Program-made: the position numbers and the translations under genes | Shown: positions 21,089-32,719 of the stretch, piece by piece | Numbering within the stretch: position 1 is the first letter of the stretch | Layout of the letters: each line of letters starts with the position of its first letter | Source of the DNA: Trichobilharzia regenti | Lineage: Eukaryota; Platyhelminthes; Trematoda; Strigeidida; Schistosomatidae | Direction: 5' to 3' | Assembly (NCBI GenBank): GCA_944472135.2 | Contig: OX235262.1 | Location: forward strand, 60,856,440-60,920,439 | Length of the DNA: 64,000 bases | Notes under the pieces: model-generated | The model's input: the letters and a program-made list of their open reading frames with translations, nothing else | Told to the model about the DNA's origin: nothing | Database searches by the model: none

Positions 21089-21419
21089 CTTTACTTTTAC
21101 TTAAATTCATTGGATTAAATAGTACCATGAGTTTCTTTTGACGATTTACCGATTTATTTCGACTCTTGTTCATAACATTATTATTCACCGAGTTCTCCGA
21201 AGATGATGACGACGATAGTGGTTCCAAATGATGACGATATTTAGCCACTACCTTTTCAGCTTTTAATGATGCTTGTTCTTGAAATGTTGGCAATTTAATA
21301 CTATCTGGTAGTGCTACACTAGCGATGGCAATTGATTTTAATTCAGCTTCTAATTTACCATATTTATCTTGTTGAAGACGTTTTGCATAAGTTAATAAAT
21401 CTGGCATTAATTTTGGATG
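21089..21419 (-). CDS. APP-like exon 6: E2 end and juxtamembrane linker
   Basis: The acceptor TTTCTTTTAG precedes HPKLMPDLLTYAKRLQQDKY, the position of the last E2 helix. After it comes a Ser-, Asn- and Lys-rich linker (SSSSSSEN) with no Abeta-like or membrane segment. The exon ends at AAAG/GTAATA, 331 bp, leaving one base of a split codon. The open frame runs on to 20982 into a repeat, which I do not regard as coding. Confidence 0.75.
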
Positions 21420-24400
21420 CTAAAAGAAATGGAACAAGAAAAATGAATGAGTGAATAAGCTTCAACGTGGAAATTAACACACACGCGTACCAGTGTTCAA
21501 GTTGACACACCAAGTGTAGCATAACAAAGGGAGAGAAATGAATTTTTTAAAATCAAAAGAGCTATAATGTATATAAATGTGCAACAGATAAAGAACAAAC
21601 TTCAAGGAGAAACATGAGGACTCAGTGGATATTCATTGACTGATCGTCAGGTTGATCACCTCTAACTCTCCTTCAACTCAATCCTATGCCAGCAGGAATT
21701 GCTTGACGAGGAAGACAGTGGGTCTGCAAGCGCCACATATATCCTGACCATCTCAATCGATTTGACTTCACAACTCCATATATTAACTGCTCTCTAATAT
21801 TTTACAAAATTTATTTGTTTATATTACGACCTATATAATTGAGAATCAATTAGAACTCAAGGAGAAGTCTCGCACATTGCTGTGTATCAGGTCTGTGAGC
21901 CAGGCCTGTTATGTCAGGACTGAGAATTAAAGAACGAGACAAGTTATGCTACAGAGTAGTGACGTTAACACTACTGCAGATACCGAAAATTCCCAACTTT
22001 TGTTTGACAGATTACAACAGAATCTAATTTCTTCTCTTAAACCTCAAGCGACAGAATGATATTTGAACCTGTGACCCACTATTGAGGGTAAGTCACATTC
22101 ATAAAACCAAGAAGCCCCAACCACTATAAATTCTATAAAACTAGTGATAGATATTTCTTCTGAAAGCCACTGTTATCACAAGACTAGAAAACTTAAACCT
22201 GAGTCCTATTTTTCTCAAAGTACGTAAGTACTTATAACGCCTCTTTCTACTATTTCAAATCTCGGTAGCTAAAGTTGGGGTCAAACCAGTCATCCAGTTC
22301 AACATAATGTGATATACCACCTAGATATCGGAGATCCTTATAGAGAGTAAATATAACGCTGACTCCTCTGGAATCATAATAAAGGATATTCTACAAATAA
22401 GCTGTGGAGCTGGAGCTCACAGGTTTAAGCACTCGACTTCCAACCATCAGAGGGTTACGGGTTCGAACCCCTCTCCACCTATTCTGGTCAGATCAACCAG
22501 GTGGTATCAAATTTACGGGATTGTAACTAGTTGTTGAGTAGTACTTCATCTCCATTTTTCATCATTTTAGTTGCAAATAAACTACAAATAAATTATGTGC
22601 AGAAATAAATCTAGTACTCTTCTCGTATATCCTCAATGACAAAATATTATTTTTTTTCCTGTAAAACGCAATACTTGCTCATCGATCTCAATTACGATCA
22701 AACAGTAAATAATTAAATCTACTCCACCATGCCTATATCTTATTTCAATGAATTGCAGATTTCAATCTACTTTTCAAAGCCTAGACAGGTAAGTAGTATC
22801 ACCAGCACAACACACACACACACACACACGGCAACCTATTGCCTAACGCAGAAACCTACAACGCGTGGTTGCTTTTCTTTTCACTTCTGTTCTTTCCTTT
22901 GCTTTTTGAGTGCAGCATACAGCCTCAAGTTTGAAGCTTTGAAGTTTGAGTAGCGAAGACTTTGTTCCTACAGGGTGGTGTTACTAGCCCCACATTCCAG
23001 CTTCCATCTCTCCGGGAACTACTATCAGCTAATAGAGTAGGCGAAATTTAGGAGTACGTCGGCGGGAAACTGAACCCAGATCACTTGCGTGGTTGGTGAA
23101 TATCCTACAACTTAACCACAGATTCACTGGTGCTGGAAGTGGGAATACTACTCATCACAATATACTGAAACACACACACACACAAGCTGTTGGAATGCAA
23201 ATTTTAAAATTTGATTATAAAATAACCTCAAATTACAACTAGTCATAACTAGTAATATTTCAAATACAAAGAAAGATAAGCATGTATAGAGATCAAGTAA
23301 TCTTACCATATTTAACTTTTCTAAACTTTCATTAAGCAGAATATCAAGGCTAACTAGACTTTCTTTAATAGACGGTAATTGCCGAATAGCTTCAGATGGA
23401 TCTGTAGTGCGTAAACGCTCTAGTCTTTTAACAAAATGACTTCGATCATGCTCAATAACTTGAAGTAGACGTTTTAACATTTCGAATAAAGTGAAATTCT
23501 GTAAGTAATGGCAAAAAACGAGTGTAAAAACAAAAATGCATATTCTGATGATGCAATAATAATTAATAAATACATTATGAAATCTTAAAAACCATTTTTT
23601 TTTTCAATTTATATACACAAGAGGCATAAACTAAATTAGTTTCAACATAGAACTTTGCACAGAGAAGTGTACAAGTTCAAGTTGCCGCACTGCTCCATGT
23701 AGCATAAAAAAGGTAGAGACGTCAAGGAAAAAAAGAAATTGAAAGGAACCATAATGAACAGAAATGCATGGGGGAAAGAATAGATAAAAATAGATAAACA
23801 TGCGGATTCAGTCAATGTGGAACATTGCAAGAGTGAATGTATCTGCGATAGTGACATCGAGACATATTTCTAACACTTCTCTATCATTGATTCGTAACAC
23901 CTGCAGGACCTCAAACACAGCAAATGGATGGTATGCATTGTTTTCACCACTTCTAACTCTTTTCTAATTCCACCCTGCATCAGCTAACATTGCACATCCA
24001 GGAAGGAGGTAGCTCAACATGAGTAACACACATCTTAGCTGTTCAATCCATGTAGCTCCACGAACTCATTCACTGATTGACTGAATTTCAACGTGGGACA
24101 TTATACAAGTTCACCAGTTCAAGTCGCCACACTACATATAGGAAACAAAGGCAGATAATAGAGAGGGAAAAGGATTCGAAAGCATTATGATAACCAGAAA
24201 TGCGAGGGAGAAAGTATAATAGCATGGGAAAACACCTAAGTGTGAAACAGATATTGGAGATTACAAAGAGTGGGTGGGTTTGGGCCATTGAAAACGATCT
24301 TCAGACATATCTCCAGTAGTCTTCATCCATCACTTCTTAGCATCCCGAGGACCCCAACCTACTAGACCACTTGCGCCACTGATTGACCTCGTCTACACCT

Positions 24401-27400
24401 AACCCTGCACCTCACCTTAATAATACTCATCATATTAGCCCATTTAACATGGGAGATGGAACACAAACCTCTGTAGTCAGAAACAGCTGATGTCTTCACA
24501 CATATCTTTCACTTTCAGCAGCCATGTCTCACAAAAATATATGATATGATATGAGAAATGTTGACCATTTGCATGATAAAGATAAAAGTAGTAAAACCTG
24601 GAGTTTACAGTGAGCTGAATAAGGAAAACAGCCATTAATTCCAATAAATACTGACTTTTCTTCTCTTATTATTTATATGACTAATGTGCTGATGAAACCT
24701 TCAAGATCAGCATAAGAAAACGCTTAGTAATCTAAGTAGTCCTCATTCATGTGAAGCTATAGTCCACCGGTTTATAAAGTCAACTTACAGTAGTATTAAT
24801 TAGCCATGCCAAAGGTATGGCTCATTACCAACTAAATGGGAGTGCAGCTACTTGTTGAGTAACATCCTCCTTCTTTCTATTCTGCATTAAAGTGATAAAC
24901 CAACGTTGAGGGAAATCATGTAGAGACATAACAACCGAACAATCACTTTCATTTCCATAGAACCGACAATGAAACACACCTATTGTGTGAGGCGCTAGAC
25001 AAATCTGACTAACGGAATTTCAGTTGAGTCGAGAGAATTTCGAACCTTTGACTCAAAGGTGCCTTATTGACTCAAAGTGCTTAAACCAGTGAAGCCACAG
25101 TTCCACTAATCTACACTGACTGAAATTCTGTATAGATAAAATTTTATTATGATAAATCACACAACGTTATACAGTAATATTAACTGATGACGTTTCCAGC
25201 ACATACTATTGCTCATTATCATATGATTATGAGTTCACAGGTTCCAGTCCCACTTCGCCTACTTCAGCCTAGGCAGCTGGGTAGTATCATTAGCTCCCGC
25301 AAAATAAGTGTGGTTCATAGCCTGGTGCATGAATAATCTGTTCATGATAACTGAGTTTGAACAAACAGATATTAAATCTACATGCCAAATTAAAGAAGAG
25401 ATTAATCATCTCTATTTAGTAATCCGTTGGGGATGATTCAACTCCAAGACATCAGTGGAATCGTAACTTTCAATGTAGATTTCTTCACGAAACAAAATCA
25501 GTCAGAGAACATCGGAAACTATGTCACTGTGAAGTATGTACTCATAAAAAGCAGCAGTTGACGTTATCGATATATACCACGAACTGGTCACTGAATTCCA
25601 GTTCCAGTGGCTGAAACAGTCAGTCGAATTGGTCTCATAGCCTGAAGGTTTGATCCCTGGCTTTCAATCATTTCCAAATGATATTGGTCTCTGATGAAAG
25701 CTACAGTGAAATAATTCTAAATCTCTACCAAAAATCCATAATATAAATTGTAACTTATTAGAAAATAATTACTGGAGCTATAACTCACTGGGTTTAACCG
25801 CTTGACTGTTATTTGTTGTCTGAATTCACATATCCAGAATAGATTTCTCATGTTTCGGGGACTATGAGCAACACTTATTATTGTGTGACGATCGATGATA
25901 CTACCCAGTGGTAGTCTAGACTGAAATAGATGATAGGCGGTATTTGCTTGATTTTCAATCAGCAGATTATAGGTTCAAACCCTGCTTTACTTATTGATGC
26001 CATAGTAATCAGACAGTATCACTAGCTTTTGCGTAACTGTGACTCATCACCATGTATACAGGCTAACATGTAATTGATATTATTTCACAAATGTAGACAC
26101 ATATGTACAAATAATCTAGATTGAAACTTTTACTCAAAATACACCCATCACTGCTCTATGTAATAGTTAAAAATGAATAAAGGCTACTCATCAGTAAACA
26201 CATCAAGATACCGCATCACTATACTGTTAGTCTTGTAAAACAATAATTAGTTATTTAATAAGGCATTGTAATTAGTTTTTTTCAGCTGAGAGTATCATAT
26301 GTAATAAAATTAACTTACACTGAACAGAACTCTGCACAAAAGTGTAGCAGCTCAACCCACCACACTACACAGAAACATAGATAACGGTAAAGAAAAAATG
26401 AAAAGAAACTACAATAAACTGGTAGAATTTAATGAATCTATGTTATCATACAAAGAGTGAATGCATCTGCACTATTGAGAACCATCTGGAGCTATATCAC
26501 ATATAGTCTCCCGCTATTGGTGTCCTAAGCATCTGGAGGAATCCAGTCACACATTCTACACTTCCCTACATGGCTGGTTCAAACCAACAGTTAAAGGATT
26601 CACGAACTGATGTCAGTTTTTGCTTTGATCACCTGTAACTCTTCTCCAACTTAATCCTATGTGAGCTAACATAGCTTGTCGAGGAAGACAATGGCTTATC
26701 ATTAGCAACTAATAACAAGGATCTGAATCACTGGTAAACAAAACGTGACTTTACAAAAGCTGTCCACTGATATAAGTTCCTATATCGATGAAACGATACA
26801 CCGACAGTAGGCAGTACAACACAAGTAGAGAAAGTGATATGATAAATGGTAAGAAAACAGAAAAATGAGAGCAACAGATACGGAATAATAAAATTATTTG
26901 AATCTAAAAAAGGATGTTGTGTCGAGCAGTATTGTTTCAAATACAAGCAGACAGCACACATGAGGATATCAAGACGAGAATCACAAACGTAAAGCACACC
27001 TTCACCACTCTAAAATCAGTTTGGAAACCTTCTGCGCTCAGGATAAACAACAAAATTGAAATTTGCAACACCAATATTAAGTCAGTCAGTTCTTTTATAT
27101 GAGTCAGAAACTTGACGCATCACGAAAAGCATTTCCAAAAGGTTGCATACTTTTACCGACAGCTGCCTTCTCTGGCTTTGCATTGAAGATCAGACGGTCA
27201 GTCAGAAAGAATTATTAACAAGACACTATGGGAACGAACCAACCAAGAACCCATTGCTCAACAAACATGCAGCAGAAAATGGAGATGGGTCGAAAACATG
27301 CTGAGGAGACCGTTGCATGAAGCCTTACGTTCCACTTGGAACCAAACAGAACAATAGTAATAATATATCCATGAAAAAGCAAACTTCGTCATGAATTGAC

Positions 27401-30400
27401 ACCATTTAAGGGCAGAAATGAATGCTGCCAGATAGAGCTTATTCCATATTGCAAATTATCAAAGTTCAAAAAATTGACTATTGGACTATGACTTAGTGGC
27501 TTTCTGTGATGAAGCCTAACACCTCTGTAACTTTCAAGGCCTCAAACTCGGGTGAAAAAGCTGTTTCATGCCCTTTTTCAAAAACTCATGTAAATTTGTA
27601 TATAAAACTATTTCAAAATTAATCGAAAACCTGCAAATCTCATACTGTAAATAAAATCACTCTAAACTCCAGACTTACGTTAGGCTTTTCGGTGTTGATA
27701 GCTCTCTCCCAAGCATCAACAATTGCTCTTCTACGTTCAAGCAGTTGATTTTCAATTCGTTGTCGATGAACCATTTCCAAAGATTTACGATCACGTTCGG
27801 ATTCATTTTCTAGCCCAATGAACTTGCTGAGAAACTCCTAAGAAATCAAAAAAATGTAAATATAAAAGTGATTACAATGTAAAATCAACATAAACAAAAG
27901 TCTAAAATCACAAATCCGGCTAATAATACAACATGATACCTACGTTGTATGCTCAGGTAATTACCACTGAACATCATTTGTTACTCGTTTACATTATCTA
28001 CGAGTTCAATATGAGGACGATGAGACAAACTTTATGTCACATGCTCCACAGTTTTAGGTCAAATAAATTAAAAGGTTAAGTGTGCTGTAGTAAACGAGTA
28101 TTAAGGTGTTTCTCAACGATAATCAGCACACCTACAATGTTATCTTTTCAGGGTAAAAGTTGGGAAGTTATTTCACACGCAACCCGACATTTTTTCCCTT
28201 ACAGAGTTTCACATCCTTTACTGAGAATTATGAAATACGACGCCAAATATTGCCATAGATATATTTTGGCCTTTAACCTCATCTTTCTAGGAGAAAGTTA
28301 CTATACGTTAATATTTTCAAATTGAAGAGTTTCAGGAAGAAACAGTCCTTCATATTGCAAGCAACTAAGTGTTAATTACAACTTAAGTAGCGTGTGATTT
28401 TCCGATAACACATCACCCTACCGTTTTCCATCGTCTAAATTTTTCCCACCTCTCGGGCTGACTGATAGCGACTACATGATATTGTATTGCTCCTATCTCT
28501 GAGCGCAGAAAAGTATTCATAGTCTCTCACATCACATAACAGAGATATAACTGTCGCAGAAGAAAATACTTCACCAGGTAAACCTGTTTTAATTCTAAAC
28601 TTCAAATTTATATCGTTTGAGGTCACACGAAATTAAATGTACAGAGGTAGCGACATTTCAGATATGATCTCCATTTACTACTTTATCTGATACAATGAGA
28701 TTCATTGGACACTGTTGACCTAGTATGTAACATCACTGCAAATCTAAACACTGAACATTGGTTAGTAATTACAAATATGGTTACATGTCAACAGAGATAG
28801 TCTTGTCACATGGTATTTCCTCAGGAGTGTTTACTGTCAAACTTCGTCATAACTATCAACAGCAGTTGCAACAACGTTCACATGTGATAACTAATTCTTC
28901 TGTGCTTCCGAGTTATGTCACTTCTGGCGACTGGAAATGACATGCCAACGCCAACTGCAAAGGCAGAAACCACGGTCGAGGTAGTTGTCTACAATCAGAT
29001 AAGACTTAAAATTGAAGTATAGATATTAATGTGCACCTGTAGATGAAGCACTAGTCACTAATGCCACATAGTTCGACCTTCCATAAAATATGGTCAAAAA
29101 CAATCATTGACAATAGTAGTAGCTCAGCATTTAAAAAACTATACTGAGACACTTATGTGCACCCTTTAAAGATTTCAGGTTTTAGAACAGTACTTTATGC
29201 TAAATACGTCTTGGACAGTAACACTGAGTGGCACGTGCTTGAACCTCTGATGGGATACTAGCTCCTTTCAGACTGCTGATACACCACACTGAAGATTGCC
29301 GACAGACACGGAAGTTAGATTAACGACTTCCTAGACAATCAGTACTGCATTGGACAAAGCACAAACAGAAGGGAATGAATTTGCCACCTACTTGGATTAA
29401 ACTGTCTTCTGCCAATTGGCTCTTCACCGGATTGTTTTGCCAGTCTTCATCAGAAATCAATGACTCAGCATCAACAAATTCTTGTTTTAAAACCTTTTCC
29501 CGGTTGTGCAAGGCATTAGAAACTGCCTGTTTAGCTTTACTGTAACGTTCGCGCTCGGGTACTAACAGACCTGAAGGAGACTTCTGGTTTGAAAATGCTA
29601 AATAATTTATAAAGTTCTTGTCATCGCTGGAAACATTTTCCGCAGAAACTGCTTTATCGTCTACGACATGAATTTTATTCAGTACTGAATTATTTACATC
29701 CTTTGAATACGGAACTGACGTTGCAGGCACTTTAGAAGAGTCTATAAACGTTTTAAAATAGGCACAAAGAACAAAAAGAAGGTTCAGGGGAAACTTCTAA
29801 CATTGCAATAACAACAGAATAAGTACAGAATCAAAGCTGAGATAGTATGACTGCAGTCTATAACCGTGACATTTTTACAATAAATTGGTAGTGACAGTTT
29901 ATGTAATACATGAGCTAATCACTCAACTACAAGGAGAAATGAATTTGAAGAATTATCTTATGTGGCATGTCATCAAATGATTGGATTTAGTAACTTTCAG
30001 ATGAATAGCATCAACAGCCTGAAAGGTCATCAAAATACACTTGGGTATTATTCACTAGTTACTGTAGTAAATAAGTAGTACGGCTGGTATAATCCGTAAG
30101 AAATCTAGAAATTCTAGATAAGTACTACGTAATGGTCAACCAGTTCTCATTACAAAAGCACGTCTTTTGCACAAACTGAAGCAGTCACATATTCAAAAAT
30201 GAATAAACCAATCTTTTAGCAAAATAGTTTTGAATCAAGTGACAATATCTCAGAATTTAAAATGAACTAGAATTATGGAAAAGGCCTATGATGTATCCAT
30301 TTACACCTATGCCATATTGTATTGATTGTAAAAGGCTAGTAGAAAGGTAGGAAAACAACATTTGAAGATACATGTTCAGCAGTGCGCTGTCGTATTTAGT

Positions 30401-32144
30401 TGAGAAGTTTGTCTCTCTGTTTTCGACGTAGAACTTTGCACCGATGTGCGGCAGTTCAAGTCACATATGCGAAAATAGCCCTCTGTATCCATGCTGAGAT
30501 TTCGTCGGAGATCAGCCCGTTGGGGCTGATGGCACTTCCCAAATAAGTGAAGCGATCAACGTGCTCTAGCACTATACTGCCTATCTCTGAGCTAGGATTC
30601 AATGTATTCCAGTCCTGTAGCATCATCTTACATTTGGTGGGAGCGAATCGCATTCCAAACATTAGAAGACTACTGGTCAAGGTGTTTAGAAGACTCTTCA
30701 TTTTGCCAGCGTCTTCATCTGGGATGAAAAACTATATCATCTGCATACTCTAAGTCAACAAGACTTCCCTGGTAGCAAGTCATTCCATGAGTCTCTAAAG
30801 TGAGTTAGGGTTAAGTCCATCAGTACATCTATGATGGAATTGAATAGAAATGGGGATAATGGGCATCCCTGACGGACACCACTAGTCGTCACCACTTGAG
30901 GTGACAACTCGCCGTAAATTAAGTAGTAATAAAACTGGAATGAGTTTGACTACAAGATGTCAATCAGTCCACCGAAATTTCACTAATAAATACTCAAAGG
31001 TATAAGTATAAAACTTGGGCACTGTGGTAGAGTATAATTCCATTATAGATAAGATTTTATTTTGATAAATCGCACAGTGTTTACAGTTATATGAACTGAT
31101 AACTGTAAACACTGTGCGATTTATCAAAAAATCTTATCTATAATGGAAAAATACTCAAAGGGTAAATAAAATGTGAGTGACGAATGGCCGGAAAACTACT
31201 TAAATTCTTCAAGTAGAGTTCTCCAACCACAAATGAAGTCAACCACGAGCACATTACATTTATAGTTCTCAGTCAGACATATTTAGGTGGGATTTTTCTC
31301 GTTTTACAACTTGTCTACCAAAGCAAATAATTAAGCCATAAATTTGATTCATTTCATTTGGCTAACACACTGAAGAAACCTTAAGAAATAAACTCAGTGA
31401 TTTTGAGTTACACTAAAATTCCTCAGAAAATATACGCAAGTCTCATTTAAAGGCTTCTAAAGGCCAAATTTCTGGTTTTCAGGAATGACAGCAACTGATT
31501 CAAAGTTAAAATAACAAACCAGATGAACTCACCAGACATTGCACAACAAACAACTTTAGCTGCTGTGAAATGGATAGCAGAGAAATCTTCTTGTTTGATA
31601 CATGGTTTGAGGGGTAAATAGTTCTGATACCTCATATTACGCTTATGACACGAATTTCGAGCTGAATCCTCCCAAAACCTATGGTTTTCACACAAATAAG
31701 TGTGATCATTGTCTAGACTACTCAGTTGGCAACCATTTGGAACAAATAATGTTGACATTGGGACACTATCTACAAGAGCAAAGTTAGAAAATTAAGGTAT
31801 AAACAGACCAAGACATATGAAAGGTTTGATTTCATATCTTTCTCGCTGCAGGTTTTGGCATTTCTCAAGATTTCCAGGAGTGAATTCACACCAGTCTGAA
31901 AGATTAATATCAATCGGTGGAGCTGCGACAACTTTGGTTATGTTTCTTTCGCTATAAACTTTGTTGCAGTATTTTAAAATTGAAACCTCATCATTTAGAC
32001 AACCTTGAGTGTGATCAGTAACCCACAGCTGATTATTTAGATAAATAGATGGTTTGCCACACTCAAAAGCTACGGAATACAATGAATGTGCCAGCGCTAT
32101 ACATTTGAAAAAAACGAATATAATAATCAAATTTGAAGGCATTT
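21089..32144 (-). CDS. Amyloid precursor protein-like gene (six exons)
   Basis: Six minus-strand exons join in phase at GT/AG sites: 32144-31809, 31769-31533, 29741-29392, 27837-27679, 23498-23307 and 21419-21089. In order they give a signal peptide, a growth-factor-like subdomain, a copper-binding-type subdomain (together the E1 region), an acidic linker and E2 helices. APP-family proteins are single-pass membrane proteins of neuronal and secretory membranes with roles in adhesion, synapses and transport. The transmembrane segment and NPxY tail are missing here; the last exon ends at a good donor with one base of a codon, so more exons are expected below 21 kb. Introns carry retroelement relics and repeats. 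I am confident of the family but cannot give an official symbol. Confidence 0.85.
21440..21790 (-). repeat. Dispersed non-LTR 3'-end relic (intronic)
   Basis: This belongs to a relic family also seen at about 23640-24540, 26310-26700 and 49850-50527. Shared marks are an AACGTGG or GAACATTGCA start, AAGTT(C/G)A..GCC.CACTAC, then GAGTGAATGCATCTG, and in the longer copies the complement of LRWLGHVLRM (CATCTCAATCGATT here). Confidence 0.5.
22396..22560 (+). repeat. tRNA-derived SINE-like repeat
   Basis: The first ~76 bases resemble a tRNA: GTGGAG pairs with CTCCAC at the ends, there is an A-box-like stretch ending GGTTTAAGC, and a perfect B box GGTTCGAACCC. The anticodon stem does not pair, so I do not call a working tRNA. 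A tail with GTAACTAGTTGTTGAGTAG follows. Related decayed pieces lie near 25190-25330, 25770-25880 and 25950-26060. Confidence 0.6.
22807..22829. repeat. (CA)n microsatellite
   Basis: About 11 CA units within an APP-like intron; a shorter (CA)n lies at 23170-23184. Confidence 0.9.
23307..23498 (-). CDS. APP-like exon 5: E2 helix
   Basis: A 192-bp exon of 64 codons in phase 0, bounded by CTTACAG and GTAAGA. It encodes FEMLKRLLQVIEHDRSHFVK and later LRTTDPSEAIRQLPSIKESL and LNESLEKLNM. Human APP has [40 protein letters not shown] and MNQSLSLLYN at the same places. This is the clearest single-exon match to the family. Confidence 0.9.
23640..24540 (-). repeat. Tandem pair of non-LTR 3'-end relics (intronic)
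   Basis: Two diverged copies (about 23640-23890 and 24085-24320) of the dispersed relic described at 21440, each running from a GAACTTTGCA or GGACATTATA start to GTGAATGTATCTG and GACATATTTC. Adjacent sequence to 24540 is similar to flanks of other copies. No open frame survives. Confidence 0.45.
24541..26300. other. Intronic sequence with scattered SINE pieces
   Basis: Inside the intron between APP-like exons 4 and 5. It holds tRNA-like SINE fragments near 25190, 25770 and 25950, and near 25138-25190 a sequence related to one arm of the hairpin at 31040. No exon is seen. Confidence 0.4.
26310..26700 (-). repeat. Non-LTR 3'-end relic (intronic)
   Basis: Another copy of the dispersed relic, recognised by GAACTCTGCACAAAAGTGTA, GAGTGAATGCATCTG and, near 26664, GACGAGGAAGACAATGGC-like sequence shared with 21703 and 50170. 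Confidence 0.5.
26930..27360 (+). pseudogene. RTE-type relic (intronic)
   Basis: Broken frames read KHTFTTLKSVWKPSALRINN, then NTNIKSVSSF, then a stretch like RTNQEPIAQQT and RKWRWVENMLRRPLHEA. The same order occurs in the relic at 9667-10090 (AFINLKPVWESYALLFSINN, NVKSVSQFF), so both are C-terminal RT ends of one RTE family. Dead. Confidence 0.65.
27679..27837 (-). CDS. APP-like exon 4: E2 central helix
   Basis: A 159-bp exon of 53 codons in phase 0, bounded by CTTAG and GTAAGT and too short and ATG-poor to stand out as an ORF. It encodes EFLSKFIGLENESERDRKSL and then EMVHRQRIENQLLERRRAIV. This aligns with APP E2 ([20 protein letters not shown], then RVEAMLNDRRRLALENY), including the RRR motif and long heptad-like helix. 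Confidence 0.85.
27838..29391. other. Intron between APP-like exons 3 and 4
   Basis: Bounded by the splice sites described for those exons. Short open frames at 28080 and 28758 show no recognisable domain. Confidence 0.6.
29392..29741 (-). CDS. APP-like exon 3: linker and start of E2
   Basis: It starts after TTTATAG with two bases that complete an Asp codon, and ends CAA/GTAGGT in phase 0. The first half is a low-complexity linker (VSSDDKNF), shorter and less acidic than in vertebrate APP. The second half, ERERYSKAKQAVSNALHNRE, resembles the start of the APP E2 domain (R..KAKERLEAKHRERM). An open frame continues into the intron to 29320 but the domain match stops at the donor. Confidence 0.75.
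30430..30945 (-). pseudogene. Non-LTR reverse transcriptase relic (intronic)
   Basis: On the minus strand, SGVRQGCPLSPFLFN (RT motif) lies near 30870-30900. A frame at 30701-30456 reads LMFGMRFAPTKCKMMLQDW followed by VDRFTYLGSAISPNG, the usual thumb-region motif of RTE- and Perere-like elements (F.YLGS.I...G). The catalytic YADD stretch is frame-broken. Dead insertion in the APP-like intron. Confidence 0.7.
31040..31146. repeat. Near-perfect 48-51-bp hairpin
   Basis: 31040-31090 (CCATTATAGATAAGATTTTA and on, to ACAGTTAT) and 31099-31146 are inverted copies around an 8-base loop (ATGAACTG), differing by a 3-base gap. It lies within the intron between APP-like exons 2 and 3. Confidence 0.9.
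31533..31769 (-). CDS. APP-like exon 2: copper-binding-type subdomain
   Basis: The acceptor CTCTTGTAG opens the exon, which contributes a codon split as G/AT. The protein reads STLFVPNGCQLSS, YLCENHRFWEDSARNSCHKR, YLPLKPCI and KVVCCAMS. This matches the APP domain order LLVPDKCKFLH, VCETHLHWHTVAKETC, MLLPCGI, FVCC. In vertebrate APP the copper ligands are in HLHWH; here only NHRFW remains, so one or two ligand histidines are absent. The donor G/GTGAGT is strong. Confidence 0.85.
31809..32144 (-). CDS. APP-like exon 1: signal peptide and growth-factor-like domain
   Basis: The start MPSNLIIIFVFFKCIALAHS is a clear signal peptide; an in-frame ATG 13 codons upstream (32184) is less likely because it would bury it. 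Then come FECGKPSIYLNNQLW, GCLNDEVSILKYCNKVY, NITKVVAAPPI and LSDWCEFTPG up to FICL. This follows the APP growth-factor-like pattern (C.G...W, C....ILQYC..VYPELQITNVVEA, NWC, C.....F.I...CL) with its cysteines in place. The donor is TTG/GTCTGT, a weaker site than the others. Confidence 0.85.
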
Positions 32145-32318
32145 CAGAGTGAGTTATGCAATGATATCCGCATACATATTCCAATGAATCCGTTTTAATA
32201 AGATTATTTAGTAAGAAGATAAGCTGATCAAAAGTGGTGCAGCTTTGCTATAAAACGAGCCAGAAGTTTGGAAATTATCTATTAGCAAAGAATAAATGCA
32301 CTGAAGTGATAGAAAATA
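32145..32318 (-). promoter_or_regulatory. 5' flank of the APP-like gene
   Basis: Upstream of the likely start codon. AT-rich, with no clear TATA box or initiator that I can defend. Promoter function is inferred only from position. Confidence 0.3.
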
Positions 32319-32716
32319 CCCAGTCGGTTAATTCACATGGGCAAACGTGGGAAAAAAGGGTAATTTAGATCGGCAAACACGTGGGCAAAAGATGGTGTAA
32401 ATGCAACCGATTTTACCCACTTTGGCCACATTTCCCACTTTTTCCCCGTTTTCCCATGTCAGTGAAAAATGTTTTGTCCCACTTTTTCCCAGTTTTCCCA
32501 CTTGACCCACGTTTTTACCCACTTATCCCATGTGCCGGAATAACAAATGTACCCACTTTTACCCAGTTTTCCCACGTTTTCAACGAACAATTCAACACTT
32601 TTACCCCGTTTTCCCACTTTACCCATGTTACAGCCCACTTTGCCCACATTTCAACGGAAAACTGCCCACGTTTTTACCCACATATCCCAGGTCGAAAAAA
32701 AAAGTAACCGACTGGG
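32319..32716. mobile_element. 398-bp MITE-like element with CCCAC-rich interior
   Basis: It begins CCCAGTCGGTTA and ends with the exact complement TAACCGACTGGG, flanked on each side by TA. TA duplications and short TIRs are features of Tc1/mariner-type elements. The interior is a degenerate minisatellite of units like CCCACTTTTTCCCAGTTTT. Reverse-strand open frames rich in GKVGK are by-products of this repeat. It lies about 175 bp upstream of the APP-like start codon. Confidence 0.75.
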
Positions 32717-32719
32717 TAA

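Noticed and set aside
22396..22472. Possible functional tRNA gene
   Set aside because: The B box and acceptor stem fit, but the anticodon stem does not pair and related decayed copies exist nearby, so it is a tRNA-derived repeat.
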